Origin: Streptomyces sp.
GTDB lineage: Bacteria > Actinomycetota > Actinomycetes > Streptomycetales > Streptomycetaceae
Length of the DNA: 29,278 bases
Direction: 5' to 3'
Assembly (NCBI GenBank): GCA_003519485.1
Contig: DOWQ01000015.1
Coordinates: 1-29,278, forward strand
Below, one piece after another: positions 21,860 to 29,278 of this stretch (position 1 is the stretch's first letter; each line of letters starts with the position of its first letter). The notes beneath the pieces were generated by a model. The model saw nothing but the letters and a program-made list of their open reading frames with translations, had not been told where the DNA came from and did no database searches. The position numbers were made by a program, and so were the translations under genes.

Positions 21860-22351
21860 ATGCTCAGACTCGTCACTCGTTTCGTCCTCGCGGGTAGAAA
21901 AGAGGAGGTGTCCCCCGCCCGACGCATGGTCGTCGACAGGGTACGGGCGTGGGACGTTCCACTGGATGACGCGACAGCCGACACGATCCACCTGGTCGCC
22001 TCCGAGCTCATCACCAATGCCGTGGTACACGGGAAGGGGCCTGTCACGGTCGCGCTCTACCGCCGGCGCGGCAGCCTGGTGATCGACGTTCTCGACGGCA
22101 GTCCCGCGGCTCTGAAGACGAGCTGCGCCGAAGCTGACGACGAGAGCGGCCGCGGCCTGACGCTGGTCGACTTCCTGGCGGTGCGGTCAGGCTGGAAGTC
22201 CTCCGACCGCGGAAAGCACGTATGGGCCGAGATCGCGCTGCCCAGGCCGGCACCGCCCGCCCGAGCCGTCATCCGGCGCCGGTTATTCGCGGGCCTGCTG
22301 GGACCTGAGATCGGAGTCAGGCCGGAGTCACTCACCCTGGCAGTCGCGTAA
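21860..22351 (+). CDS. RsbW-like ATP-binding protein (HATPase_c, anti-sigma kinase type)
   Basis: A 163-residue protein with a GHKL ATPase fold. The N-box is SELITNAVVHG (Asn53), the D-box is VIDVLDGSP (Asp77) and the G-box is ESGRGLTLVDFLA (G97-G99). A C-terminal extension (ARAVIRRRLFAGLLGPEIGVRPESLTLAVA) follows the kinase fold. Streptomycetes carry dozens of such proteins, presumed to sequester a sigma factor or phosphorylate an anti-anti-sigma partner; neither is encoded here. Its stop overlaps the ATG of the next gene (TAATG). It is divergent from the XRE-TPR regulator, a standard pairing in this genus. Confidence 0.9.
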   Translation: MLRLVTRFVLAGRKEEVSPARRMVVDRVRAWDVPLDDATADTIHLVASELITNAVVHGKGPVTVALYRRRGSLVIDVLDGSPAALKTSCAEADDESGRGLTLVDFLAVRSGWKSSDRGKHVWAEIALPRPAPPARAVIRRRLFAGLLGPEIGVRPESLTLAVA

Positions 22352-22728
22352 TGGGACGGCACACCCTACGCGCGACTCCGCTTTCGGACTCCGATGTGGT
22401 GTTCCGGCCCACCCGCCGTGACATCGACCCGGTCACCGGAGAGCCGACCTCGTACACGCTGTACGACCGCCACGAGTGGCAGCAGCACGACGCGTGCTGG
22501 CTGTGGTGCGGGCGCAACGACGTCGAGGTGACGTGGATCGGTCCCGTCCAGTCCAGCGGCATGCACGCGTCCCTCTACGCCTGCCGCGCGTGCCTGTACC
22601 AACTGGACCAGCGTGTTCTGGAGACGAACATGCGTGAGGACGCGGGCGTCCTTCCCGTGCATCGCACGTCGACGCCTCCCGACACGGGTCGCCACCACAG
22701 GGGTGTGGCTCATCGTGCCGCCCGCTGA
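22351..22728 (+). CDS. Cysteine-rich small protein coupled to the RsbW-like gene
   Basis: A 125-residue protein. Cysteines at 49, 53, 78 and 81 (DACWLWCG ... YACRACLYQ) form a CxxxC-CxxC pattern that could bind zinc. The first 90 residues look like a compact domain (FRPTRRDIDPVTGEPTSYTLYDRHEW). The last 35 are Arg/His/Pro-rich and may be disordered or an extension past an ancestral stop. The ATG overlaps the stop of the ATPase gene, so the two are cotranslated. I do not recognise a named family. Confidence 0.7.
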   Translation: MGRHTLRATPLSDSDVVFRPTRRDIDPVTGEPTSYTLYDRHEWQQHDACWLWCGRNDVEVTWIGPVQSSGMHASLYACRACLYQLDQRVLETNMREDAGVLPVHRTSTPPDTGRHHRGVAHRAAR

Positions 22729-22827
22729 CAGCCCCCCCACTTCACCCCACTTCTCCCATGGCCGTGGGGGCGGCCCCTGCTTCCCGCCGGAACCCCGACG
22801 GGAGAACCGAAGAGGAAGGAGCACGAG

Positions 22828-22995
22828 ACGGCAGAGCGCACCACACCGCCTCCGGCCCGAAGTGGCCTCCTGGTGGCGGTCGAAGAGCTGACCGCCGTCC
22901 ACGACCGATACGACAGCCTCCGGTCCGACAATGCCGGAAGCTCCGGCGACGCTCCGTGGCCGGGCGGTGACGGCAACCTGCACGACAGCGAGTAG
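22828..22995 (+). CDS. Small protein apparently starting at ACG
   Basis: A 55-residue frame reads TAERTTPPPARSGLLVAVEE then LTAVHDRYDSLRSD and DAPWPGGDGNLHDSE, clearly protein-like. Upstream GGAAGGAG (22814-22821) is correctly spaced for the ACG at 22828. No in-frame ATG, GTG or TTG lies between it and the previous gene; the first conventional choice is GTG at 22873, inside the good sequence and without a ribosome binding site. Either ACG is used, or an ancestral ATG mutated. A terminator follows immediately. Function unknown. Confidence 0.5.
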   Translation, partial: TAERTTPPPARSGLLVAVEELTAVHDRYDSLRSDNAGSSGDAPWPGGDGNLHDSE

Positions 22996-23001
22996 GTCCC
23001 A

Positions 23002-23046
23002 CGCGGCGAGGGCCACACGGCCCACCGTAGGCCGGCCCTCGCCGCG
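23002..23046. terminator. 13-bp perfect inverted repeat, probable terminator
   Basis: CGCGGCGAGGGCC (23002-23014) pairs with GGCCCTCGCCGCG (23034-23046) around a 19-nt loop, starting 6 bp after the small ACG-start ORF stop. It probably closes the ATPase operon. Confidence 0.65.
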
Positions 23047-23094
23047 CCTGCATCACCTGGTCGAACCCATTGAGGAGGCAGCGAGGGAACACCG

Positions 23095-23418
23095 ATTGAT
23101 CTGCGCCATCGAGACAGCGCTTGGCTGGAGCGGAGCGGAGGACCTGGGCAAGGTTTGGTACAGCAAAGCATGGGCGACCCCGCCCTCGTCTCCCGCGTCC
23201 TGGCGCCGGACCGCCTGCTGGACATCGCGATGCGCAGGAGTCTGAACCGCCCGCAGTTCCGGTGCTTCCAGAAGGGCGAGAAAGTCCACCCGGGCATCTA
23301 CTACACCGACAGCGTCAGCCCTACCTGGACCGTCGGCACGGAACCGGTGGTAAGCCCTGACTGCGGCTGCCCCCAGCTGGTCTGCGAACGCTCCCCGGCC
23401 GACTTCCTGGCCGCCTAA
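23095..23418 (+). pseudogene. Probable frameshifted gene of unknown family
   Basis: One plus frame reads ICAIETALGWSGAEDLGKVWYSK up to about 23165. The natural continuation, MGDPALVSRVLAPDRLLDIA then MRRSLNRPQFRCFQKGEKVHPGIYY and a cysteine-rich end (SPDCGCPQLVCERSPADFLAA), lies in another frame. A 2-nt loss near 23165 would join them. Alternatively the ATG at 23170 starts a short intact gene, though no ribosome binding site is evident. No family recognised. Confidence 0.4.
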
Positions 23419-23432
23419 GAGCGGGGACGACG

Positions 23433-23759
23433 CTGCCTCGGCACGTGCCGTTCCTCGACATCCTCGGGCCGCTCGACGCCGTGGTGTGTACCAACAACTT
23501 CCCTCCTCAGATGCAAGAGAACGGCGAGGCCGTCGACGTCGTGGCCTCGGGGAAGAAGCTCACCCTAGCAACCTAGGCCCTGCCCGCGCTGCGTCTGCTG
23601 CTGAGCGGCAGGCCCGTGCCGTTGACACAGGCCGCGACCGTCGTCGGGGCCGAAGCGGTGAAGGTCGCCGAGATCCTGGTGAAGGAGGAGATACGCGCGA
23701 CGCTGACCCCAGAATTGTCCTCGGGCTACACCGGTCTTGTCACGAACGCCGTCTGCTGA
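23433..23759 (+). pseudogene. C-terminal gene remnant with an in-frame amber stop
   Basis: The frame reads LPRHVPFLDILGPLDAVVCT and NGEAVDVVASGKKLTLAT, then TAG at 23574, then continues ALPALRLLLSGRPVPLTQAA, VGAEAVKVAEILVKEEI and LTPELSSGYTGLVTNAVC to a TGA at 23757. Both halves are clearly one protein and no start is visible upstream. The end, with a helix-turn-helix-like stretch and SSGYTGL, vaguely recalls the C-terminus of cupin/JmjC-like proteins; that is uncertain. Confidence 0.5.
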
Positions 23760-23861
23760 CCGGTGCGCTCGACCTCGGCGTCACCGCACTCGACACGAGC
23801 ACCAACTACCTCGGCTTCCGCTCACATCACATCCTGGCGGGCCGCCGGCGATCTGCTGCCA

Positions 23862-23876
23862 AGACCTGTCCCGTAA
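23862..23876 (+). repeat. Left terminal inverted repeat of the IS
   Basis: AGACCTGTCCCGTAA, an exact reverse complement of the right end at 24716-24730. Confidence 0.85.
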
Positions 23877-23905
23877 CTGCTGGTCGGGGGTGAGATGATC
23901 TTGCC

Positions 23906-24676
23906 GTGTCTGGTGTGATCACGGCGTCGCAGCCCTCCTGGATAGCCCCGTTCAGCGGGTTGAGCCCGTATCAGTTCGGCAAGCTGATCACCGCGCTCCG
24001 GCGCGAGGGTGCAGATCCGGTGCGCAAGGGCCGGCCGTGGAGTCTGCCGCTGGAGGATCGCGTGCTGCTGGTCGCCGCCTATTGGCGGACGAACCTGACC
24101 CTGCGACAACTGGCGCCGCTCTTCGGGGTGTCGAAGTCCGCGGCCGACCGCATCATCGACCACCTCGGGCCTTCGCTCGCCCTCCAGCAGCGCAAGCGGA
24201 TCCGCAAGGACACCGTGCTGATCGTGGACGGCACCCTGGTCCCCACTCGTGACCACACCGTCGCCGAGCAGTCGAAGAACTACCGGTACTCCACCAACCA
24301 CCAGGTCGTCATCGACGCGGACACCCGGCTGGTCGTCGCGGTCGGCCGCCCGCTGCCTGGTAACCGCAACGACTGCAAGGCGTGGGAGCTGTCCGGCGCG
24401 AAGGCCGCCGTCGGCAAGACCACGGTCATCGCGGACGGCGGCTACCGGGGCACCGGCCTGATCATCCCGCACCGCCGCGAACCTGGCCAGAGCGAACTCG
24501 AGGCATGGAAAGAGGAACACAACACCTCGCACCGCAAGGTCCGCGCCCGTGTCGAGCACGCCTTCGCCCGGATGAAGACCTGGAAGATCCTCCGCGACTG
24601 CCGCCTCAAAGGCGATGGCGTCCACCACGCCATGCTCGGCATCGCCCGCCTGCACAACCTCGCCCTCGCCGGGTGA
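23906..24676 (+). CDS. IS5-family DDE transposase
   Basis: A 256-residue transposase. The N-terminal HTH (LSPYQFGKLITALRREG ... LTLRQLAPLFGVSKSAADRIIDHL) is of the HTH_Tnp_4 type. The catalytic triad is visible as VDGTLVP (Asp108), IADGGYRG (Asp177) and RARVEHAFARMKTWKIL (Glu217). All are intact and the length fits the single-ORF members of the family. The GTG at 23906 is the annotated start; an ATG at 23895 is not in a better context. The gene fills the IS, with about 30 bp to the left end and 54 bp to the right. Confidence 0.93.
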   Translation: MSGVITASQPSWIAPFSGLSPYQFGKLITALRREGADPVRKGRPWSLPLEDRVLLVAAYWRTNLTLRQLAPLFGVSKSAADRIIDHLGPSLALQQRKRIRKDTVLIVDGTLVPTRDHTVAEQSKNYRYSTNHQVVIDADTRLVVAVGRPLPGNRNDCKAWELSGAKAAVGKTTVIADGGYRGTGLIIPHRREPGQSELEAWKEEHNTSHRKVRARVEHAFARMKTWKILRDCRLKGDGVHHAMLGIARLHNLALAG

Positions 24677-24715
24677 CGAGGGAACAAGCAGGTCAGCGAA
24701 CACGCCGTAGATCAT

Positions 24716-24730
24716 TTACGGGACAGGTCT
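24716..24730 (-). repeat. Right terminal inverted repeat of the IS
   Basis: TTACGGGACAGGTCT, an exact reverse complement of the left end at 23862-23876. Confidence 0.85.
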
Positions 24731-24916
24731 AAGGTTCGAGCTCTCAACGAAGGTCGGCTACTTCCCGGGCCCGGACGGGGCGGAACACTTCCTGAACCCC
24801 GTACGGCTGCACGCAGCAGTGGAACAGGAGGCCTGGGACCTCGGGCAGGAGCCGGACCTGGTGTTCCTGCACCACCCGGAACACTCACTCCGCGAGGCCG
24901 GTATTGGTAAGCCCGG

Positions 24917-25099
24917 CTATCGAAAGTTGGGCAATGCCGGGCGTCCGCCTGGGCAATGTCGACGTGAGGCATACATGATCAGCACCAGCTCGGTGAGTGA
25001 GGCCTGGGCTTTGCTGGTGTCAAAGCAGGCGGGGCAGTAGCCGACTACACCGGACACCTGTGGGACGCACTTACCAGCAACACACCTGCATTCGGCCAT
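24917..25099 (-). CDS. Possible small cysteine-rich protein
   Basis: A 60-residue minus-strand frame, MAECRCVAGKCVPQVSGVVG then YCPACFDTSKAQASLTELVL. Its CRC...C and CPAC pattern could bind zinc. There is no clear ribosome binding site, and it lies in the debris region after the truncated reductase. It may be real because the composition is natural; no family is recognised. Confidence 0.35.
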   Translation of the reverse strand: MAECRCVAGKCVPQVSGVVGYCPACFDTSKAQASLTELVLIMYASRRHCPGGRPALPNFR

Positions 25100-25278
25100 G
25101 ATCGCGACGCTGCGGCGTGATTGATGCAACGTTTAAAGAGGGACGTCGCCCGGGCCGCAACTAACCGCCAATCCAGCGGTGTTGGTTCCAGCCAACCTTC
25201 TTCTGCCGAGCCCGGTAGCCGCTTCCTCACGCCTACTGTGCCCTCACACCTTGTCGATCAAGAAAGGGTGTGTAGTTC

Positions 25279-28200
25279 GTGCAGTCACGAATAGGCCGAT
25301 CGCGCCGAAGAAACAGAACTCGGCTTGCGGCCGGGGCCGCCTTACTGATGGTCGCGGAAGCCGCGCTCGCAGCGGGGGCAGCAAGCGCCGCCACGCCAGC
25401 TCCGGCGAAGGAATCCGCGGAGGCCAGCAGCTCGTCCTCCGGATCCGCTGAGACCGCGAAGTACCCCAAGGGGTCCAAGGCTGGGCCATTTCCGAGTCCA
25501 AGAAGACCGGAGAGAAGGTGGTCGCCACAGATGAGACCACCGCGACCTCATATACCGTCGCCAACGCGGACGGAACCCTGACCACCGAGCTCACCTCCGG
25601 CCCGGAGCGTGTGTGGCGGGACGGCAACTGGCGGAAGGTCGACGTCACCCTCGCCAAGGACGCGGATGGCACCGTCCGTTCGAAGGAACACCCCCATGGG
25701 CTACGCCTGGCCGGCAAGGGGGGCACCAAGGCGAAGTCTCTCAAGGCCGCGCAGAACTCCCCGGCGCGGGACCTGGTCACCCTGGGAAGCGGCGACGGCA
25801 GCGTGACCCTCCAGTGGAAAGGGGCATTGCCCGAGCCCGAACTCGACGGGACTCGTGCCCGCTACCACGACGCTGTCCCGGGCGCCGATGTGATCGTCGA
25901 GGCGACCCGTACAGGCTTTGAGCAGTTCGTCGAGCTCGCCGAGAAGCCTGCCGCCGCCGACTTCACGTACACCCTGCCCCTGCAGGCAGAGGGTATGACG
26001 GCGAAGGCGAACAAGGACGGCTCGGTCACGTTCACCGACGCCGAGACCGGCGACGTCCGCGCCACGATGCCCGCCCCAGTGATGTGGGATGCGAACACTG
26101 ACGCCCGGTCCGGTGAACACACCCACCGGGCCCGCGTCGACATGGAGGTCCTCGACAAGGGACACGGAAAGATCGACCTCGTCGTCACCCCCGACTCGGG
26201 CTTCCTCGCCGATCCGGCGACGCAGTACCCCGTCACGGTCGACCCCTCCACCTCCGCGCTCGCGAACACATTCGACACCTACGTACAGCAGGGCGAGACC
26301 GTCGACTGGTCCACCGACGTCGAACTCGACCTCGGCAACCCCGGCACCACCAACGCCGACGGGACACCCCGCACCGCGAGGTCGTTCGTCACGTGGAACA
26401 CCAGCCCCATTCAGGACGCGTTGATCATCGACACGAACCTGGCCCTGTGGAACTTCCACTCGGGAAACACCGACTGCTCCACCCAGAGCTGGACCGTCTG
26501 GGACACCAGCGCGTCGTCGACCTCGTCACGGTGGACGAACCAGCCGATGTGGAACCAGCAGTACCACTCCTCCACCCAGACCCGCGGCAACCCCGGCTGC
26601 ACGAGTAGCCAGCCCGACGGGTGGATCAACGCCGACGTCGACACGCTGGTACAGACCTGGGCCTCCGCCAAGGCGACCCGCGGCCACATGGGCCTGCGCG
26701 CGGCCAATGACAACACCCTGGCCTGGAAGCGTGTCAACTCCGCGAACAATGCTTCCAACCAGCCCAAGCTCAGCGTCACCTACAACTATCGGCCGCTGGA
26801 TGGCACGGCCCAGCAGGCAGGCCCGCCGTTCCGGTCCCACAACGATGTGTGGGGTGTCGACACCCTCACGCCGACGCTGAGGGACAAGTTCGAGGACGCT
26901 GACGGCGACCTGGTGAGCGGTACCTTCCAGGTCTACGACGCGGAGACCAATACACCGATCACCACGCCGGCCGGCGAAGGACTGCTCGTCTCCGACCCCG
27001 TCGCCCCCGGCGAGTGGGCGACTGTGCAGGTCCCGGACGGACAGCTCGTGGACGGCAAAATGTACAAGTTCCGTACCAACGCCTACGACGGCACCCACTA
27101 CAACCTGAACTGGTCACCGTGGCGCACGTTCGTCGTGGAGACCGCCGCCGCAGGCAAGCCCACCACCCTGCAGGCGGGCGACTTCTACAGCATCTCCGAC
27201 CCGAAGATCGTCAAAGACCCCATGAAGGTCCAGGAAATCCAGGATGTCTTCAAGCGGGACGGCAACCTCGAAGCCCTCGGCATCAAGCCCACCGACGGGC
27301 CTTCCGCCCCCAAGACCGAGGCCGCCAACGACACCCGAGCGGTATGGGAGCGGACTTACACCACACCGTCCACCAAGTTCACCGGTGGTAAGAAGCCCGC
27401 CGACCAGTACGAATACATCAAGGACCCCGCCGAGTGCTCCGCGGCCGATGACGCCGACAACGCGGCAGGCTGGATCAAGAACCGCTACTCCTACTGCCAG
27501 GACACCCTCGTCCTCATGCCCGCCATCAAGTGCGGCCTGTGGCCCCCGGGCTGCTACCTGCACGGCGAGTTCATCGCCACGCAAACACTCATCGGCTACG
27601 GCAAGATCGGCCCGTTGGATGGGAGTGCATACACCCGCCACGCCGACTTCGACCTGAACCTCGACGTCCACTGGATCGGCGGCGACTTCGCCAAGCCCGG
27701 CGCGAAAATCGAAGCGAACCTTCCCTGCGAAGGCGCCTGGGCCCCGGGCAACGCCACCGCGAAACAGGAAGAAGCCTGCTACCTCGGGCTCTCCGACGGC
27801 CGTGGGGACTCGCCCGCCGGGTGGGCAGCGGACGGCGACACCAAGTTCGACCTGTGGTCCTCCACCCCCAAGCTTCCCGACGTCGCCATCGGTGAGCAGG
27901 TGGCGGTCGGTAAGTTCACTCCGACGCTGGACTTCACCCTGCCTGGCTACAGCCAGCTCATCTCCTCCGAGGGCGAAGAGGGCGAAGTCCGCTTCGACAG
28001 CGCCGCCTACAACCCGTGGGCCAAGCTCGGCTCGGTCTTCCCTGACGCCACCCCATCGCTGCGCTACGACAAGAGCGACACCAGCGACGCTGGTTTGCCC
28101 ACCCCCTACACCGGAGTCGAGGCGGTAGCCCGACACATCGACGAGGCCCGCAAGAACCCGGACGCCAGCTACCCCAATAAGACCGGGAAGAACCTGCCCG

Positions 28201-28538
28201 GCGAAAGCCCGCTGGACCCGCTGCACCGCATCGCCCCGTCTTCCGGAGCGACCTCCAAACAGCGCTACGACCAGAACGAGACGGTCCGCAAACTCGACTG
28301 CAACGAGAACACCCCCGGCGCCCCGGCAGCGGGCAAGGACTGCGACGAATACCCGTTCCACTCGTCCGCCGAAGGCGCTGCCCGCTACCAGTACGAAGGC
28401 GACGAGTTCAAGGACGACTTCTCCGTCCGCTACATCAATCGGGCAGAAAACCAGGAAGCAGGCAGTCGCCTGGGCGCCTGGTATCACAGTGACAGGATCC
28501 TCGACTGGGAAGCCTTCACCGTCACCATCGGCGACTGA
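25279..28538 (+). pseudogene. Secreted DNRLRE / NucA-NucB nuclease-domain protein with a frameshift after the signal peptide
   Basis: The GTG at 25279 begins a Sec signal peptide (RSRRRNRTRLAAGAALLMVA ... AASAATPA). The frame runs to GSKAG near 25480, after which the natural continuation WAISESKKTGEKVVATDETT and everything to 28538 lies one base over; a 1-nt deletion near 25480-25482 explains it. The mature part (about 1,010 residues) has a beta-rich N-terminal region, a DNRLRE segment (FDTYVQQGETVDWSTDVELDLGN ... ARSFVTWNTSPIQDALIIDTNLALW ... WTVWDTSASSTSSRWTNQP), fibronectin-like strands, and a C-terminal NucA/NucB nuclease domain (KDCDEYPFHSSAEGAARYQY ... INRAENQEAGSRLGAWYHSDRILDWEAFTV). 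The family is secreted and cleaves DNA. Without the frameshift correction the nuclease could not be exported. A sequencing error is possible. Confidence 0.85.
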
Positions 28539-28569
28539 TACTCCAGCAGTGAGACTCCGGTAAACCAGG

Positions 28570-28601
28570 GCAGGGCCGTCCCCATTCGGGGCCGGCCCTG
28601 C
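28570..28601. terminator. Hairpin terminator between convergent genes
   Basis: GCAGGGCCG (28570-28578) pairs with CGGCCCTGC (28593-28601). Inside it CCCC pairs with GGGG after one mismatch, giving about 13 paired bases with an ATTC loop. It lies between the two stop codons (28538 and 28619) and can serve both directions. Confidence 0.7.
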
Positions 28602-28618
28602 GGTCCCTTCGGCACGGC

Positions 28619-29122
28619 TCAGGCGGTGGCGGTCCGCCAGATCTGAACCAGACAGAACTGATCCTCCCCGCCCAGAGCGGCTTCATGACCGACAGGCGTG
28701 GAGAGCACGTCGGAACAACCCTGCAGAGGAGAGGTGAAAGGACCCGCGTCCGGGTTGAACACCCACTGCCACCGCATCCGGTACGTGCCCGGCGACGGCA
28801 ACACCAGCGGAATCTCCCACATCCCGCCGTCGACGGTCTGCAGACCAAGCTCGCCCTCGGGAAGGTCCACCTCGACCTCCTCGTGTCCCGCCCACTGACC
28901 GGGCGGCAGCGCCGGTGCAGTGGTCCACGACTCCAGACGTATCACCGTCGTGCCCACTTCCGAGGGCACCTGCAGATACACCAGGCCCGGCCCGGGAAGC
29001 AGCCACTTCGATCTGTCCGCATCACGATCGAACGTTTCAGCCCCCATGGTCGTGTCGACCAGCCCGAACAGCCGGTAGCTCGCCGACACCGTCGTATCGC
29101 ATGAATCCAGCAATCTACCCAT
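28619..29122 (-). CDS. Unknown beta-rich protein convergent with the NucA/NucB gene
   Basis: A 167-residue protein starting MGRLLDSCDTTVSASYRLFG, with GAGG 7 nt before the ATG; the longer frame from a GTG at 29206 lacks support. Alternating hydrophobic residues (VYLQVPSEVGTTVIRLESW, EEVEVDLPEGELGLQTVDGG, GTYRMRWQWVF) suggest a beta-sandwich. There is no signal peptide or membrane helix. I do not recognise a family. A role as a cytoplasmic immunity protein for the nuclease can be imagined from adjacency, but the convergent orientation argues against the usual toxin-immunity operon. Confidence 0.7.
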   Translation of the reverse strand: MGRLLDSCDTTVSASYRLFGLVDTTMGAETFDRDADRSKWLLPGPGLVYLQVPSEVGTTVIRLESWTTAPALPPGQWAGHEEVEVDLPEGELGLQTVDGGMWEIPLVLPSPGTYRMRWQWVFNPDAGPFTSPLQGCSDVLSTPVGHEAALGGEDQFCLVQIWRTATA

Positions 29123-29278
29123 CAAGTACCTCGCAAGTCGGGAGAAACACCGCTCGATGGCGGCGCCACCACCGACTGTAAACGCAAGGAAGAAGGGCCT
29201 CTGCACGGTCTGGTGACCATCTGATCTGGCTTGCCCGTGGGGCGGCCTGGAAGGACGGGGTCTGTCAAACGAGCGGTG

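Larger units (their letters stand above)
23862..24730 (+). mobile_element. Complete IS5-family insertion sequence, 869 bp
   Basis: The element is bounded by perfect 15-bp terminal inverted repeats and carries one full transposase gene. Removing it rejoins CTGCCA|AGGTTCGAG, restoring the aldo/keto reductase reading L-P-R-F-E. The target duplication is short and ambiguous: a single A if the 15-bp repeats are the true ends, or AAG if the left end begins 2 bp further in. It appears structurally intact and potentially active. Confidence 0.88.
23736..24905 (+). pseudogene. Aldo/keto reductase gene split by an IS5-family insertion
   Basis: Before the IS the frame reads RRLLTGALDLGVTALDTSTNYLGFRSHHIL, a typical aldo/keto reductase N-terminus with the cofactor-site DT-S-NY pattern. 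It is followed, in a shifted frame, by RAAGDLLP. After the IS it resumes with FELSTKVGYFPGPDG, FLNPVRLHAAVEQ and EPDLVFLHHPEHSLREAG, which is the expected next part of the barrel. It then stops matching, so the C-terminal half is lost. Besides the insertion there is a 1-nt frameshift near 23840. The gene is therefore dead; the IS may be a later event. Confidence 0.75.

Noticed and set aside
1..29278. CRISPR arrays, rRNA or tRNA genes
   Set aside because: No regularly spaced repeat-spacer pattern, rRNA core sequence or tRNA cloverleaf was seen on either strand. Short tandem repeats found are listed separately.

Overview
The window is high-GC actinobacterial DNA and almost certainly comes from Streptomyces or a close relative. 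Indicators are the dense GTG, TTG and ATG starts, a WhiB-type iron-sulfur protein, DUF2637, DUF317-like, DUF4254 and MAB_1171c-type proteins, an RsbW-like ATPase beside an XRE-TPR regulator, and a large secreted DNRLRE/NucA-NucB protein. It reads as an accessory, recombination-prone stretch with an integrated mobilizable element, one intact IS, several broken genes and a candidate defence operon.

Layout. (1) 16-2019, minus strand: a PLP-dependent group II decarboxylase, apparently cut short, behind a DUF4254 protein. (2) 2221-6182, minus strand: XRE regulator, ImmA/IrrE-type metallopeptidase, MAB_1171c-like membrane protein (start codon overlapping the upstream stop), cytochrome P450, and a doubtful small ORF. 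(3) 6207-6294: a divergent control region with three ACTNCAGT sites overlapping back-to-back promoters. (4) 6580-13516, plus strand: a replication/mobilization operon encoding a small protein, a lambda-O-like replication initiator with a repeat-rich linker, a DnaC-like ATPase, a WhiB-like regulator, a DUF2637 membrane protein, a small protein, MobC, a relaxase and a zinc-ribbon protein. A perfect 19-bp inverted repeat at the start of mobC is a good oriT candidate, and a strong hairpin terminator closes the operon. No integrase, TraB/FtsK translocase or type IV secretion gene is visible.

(5) 13805-16691, minus strand: a HEPN/Toprim-type protein and two tightly coupled unknown genes, one predicted to be an all-helical HEPN-like bundle. 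I rate this the best candidate for an undescribed (defence-like) system. (6) 16692-19001: a SnoaL-like protein, a small protein with a perfect Shine-Dalgarno and TTG start, and a DUF317-like pseudogene with two opposite frameshifts. (7) 19006-22995: a serine hydrolase, an XRE-TPR regulator, a divergent RsbW-like ATPase coupled to a cysteine-rich protein, and a small ORF that seems to start at ACG.

(8) 23095-24905: a run of decayed genes. The last, an aldo/keto reductase, is split by a complete 869-bp IS5-family insertion with perfect 15-bp terminal inverted repeats. (9) 25279-28538: a large secreted DNRLRE protein with a C-terminal NucA/NucB nuclease domain, whose signal peptide is separated from the mature protein by a 1-nt frameshift. 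A convergent small unknown protein follows.

How the parts may work together (inference): the XRE/ImmA pair looks like an ImmR/ImmA-type switch. The XRE protein would hold both divergent promoters through the ACTNCAGT sites, and the metallopeptidase would relieve repression, turning on replication (initiator and DnaC-like loader) and conjugal mobilization (MobC and relaxase at the oriT). The transfer channel and integrase would have to be supplied in trans or have been lost.
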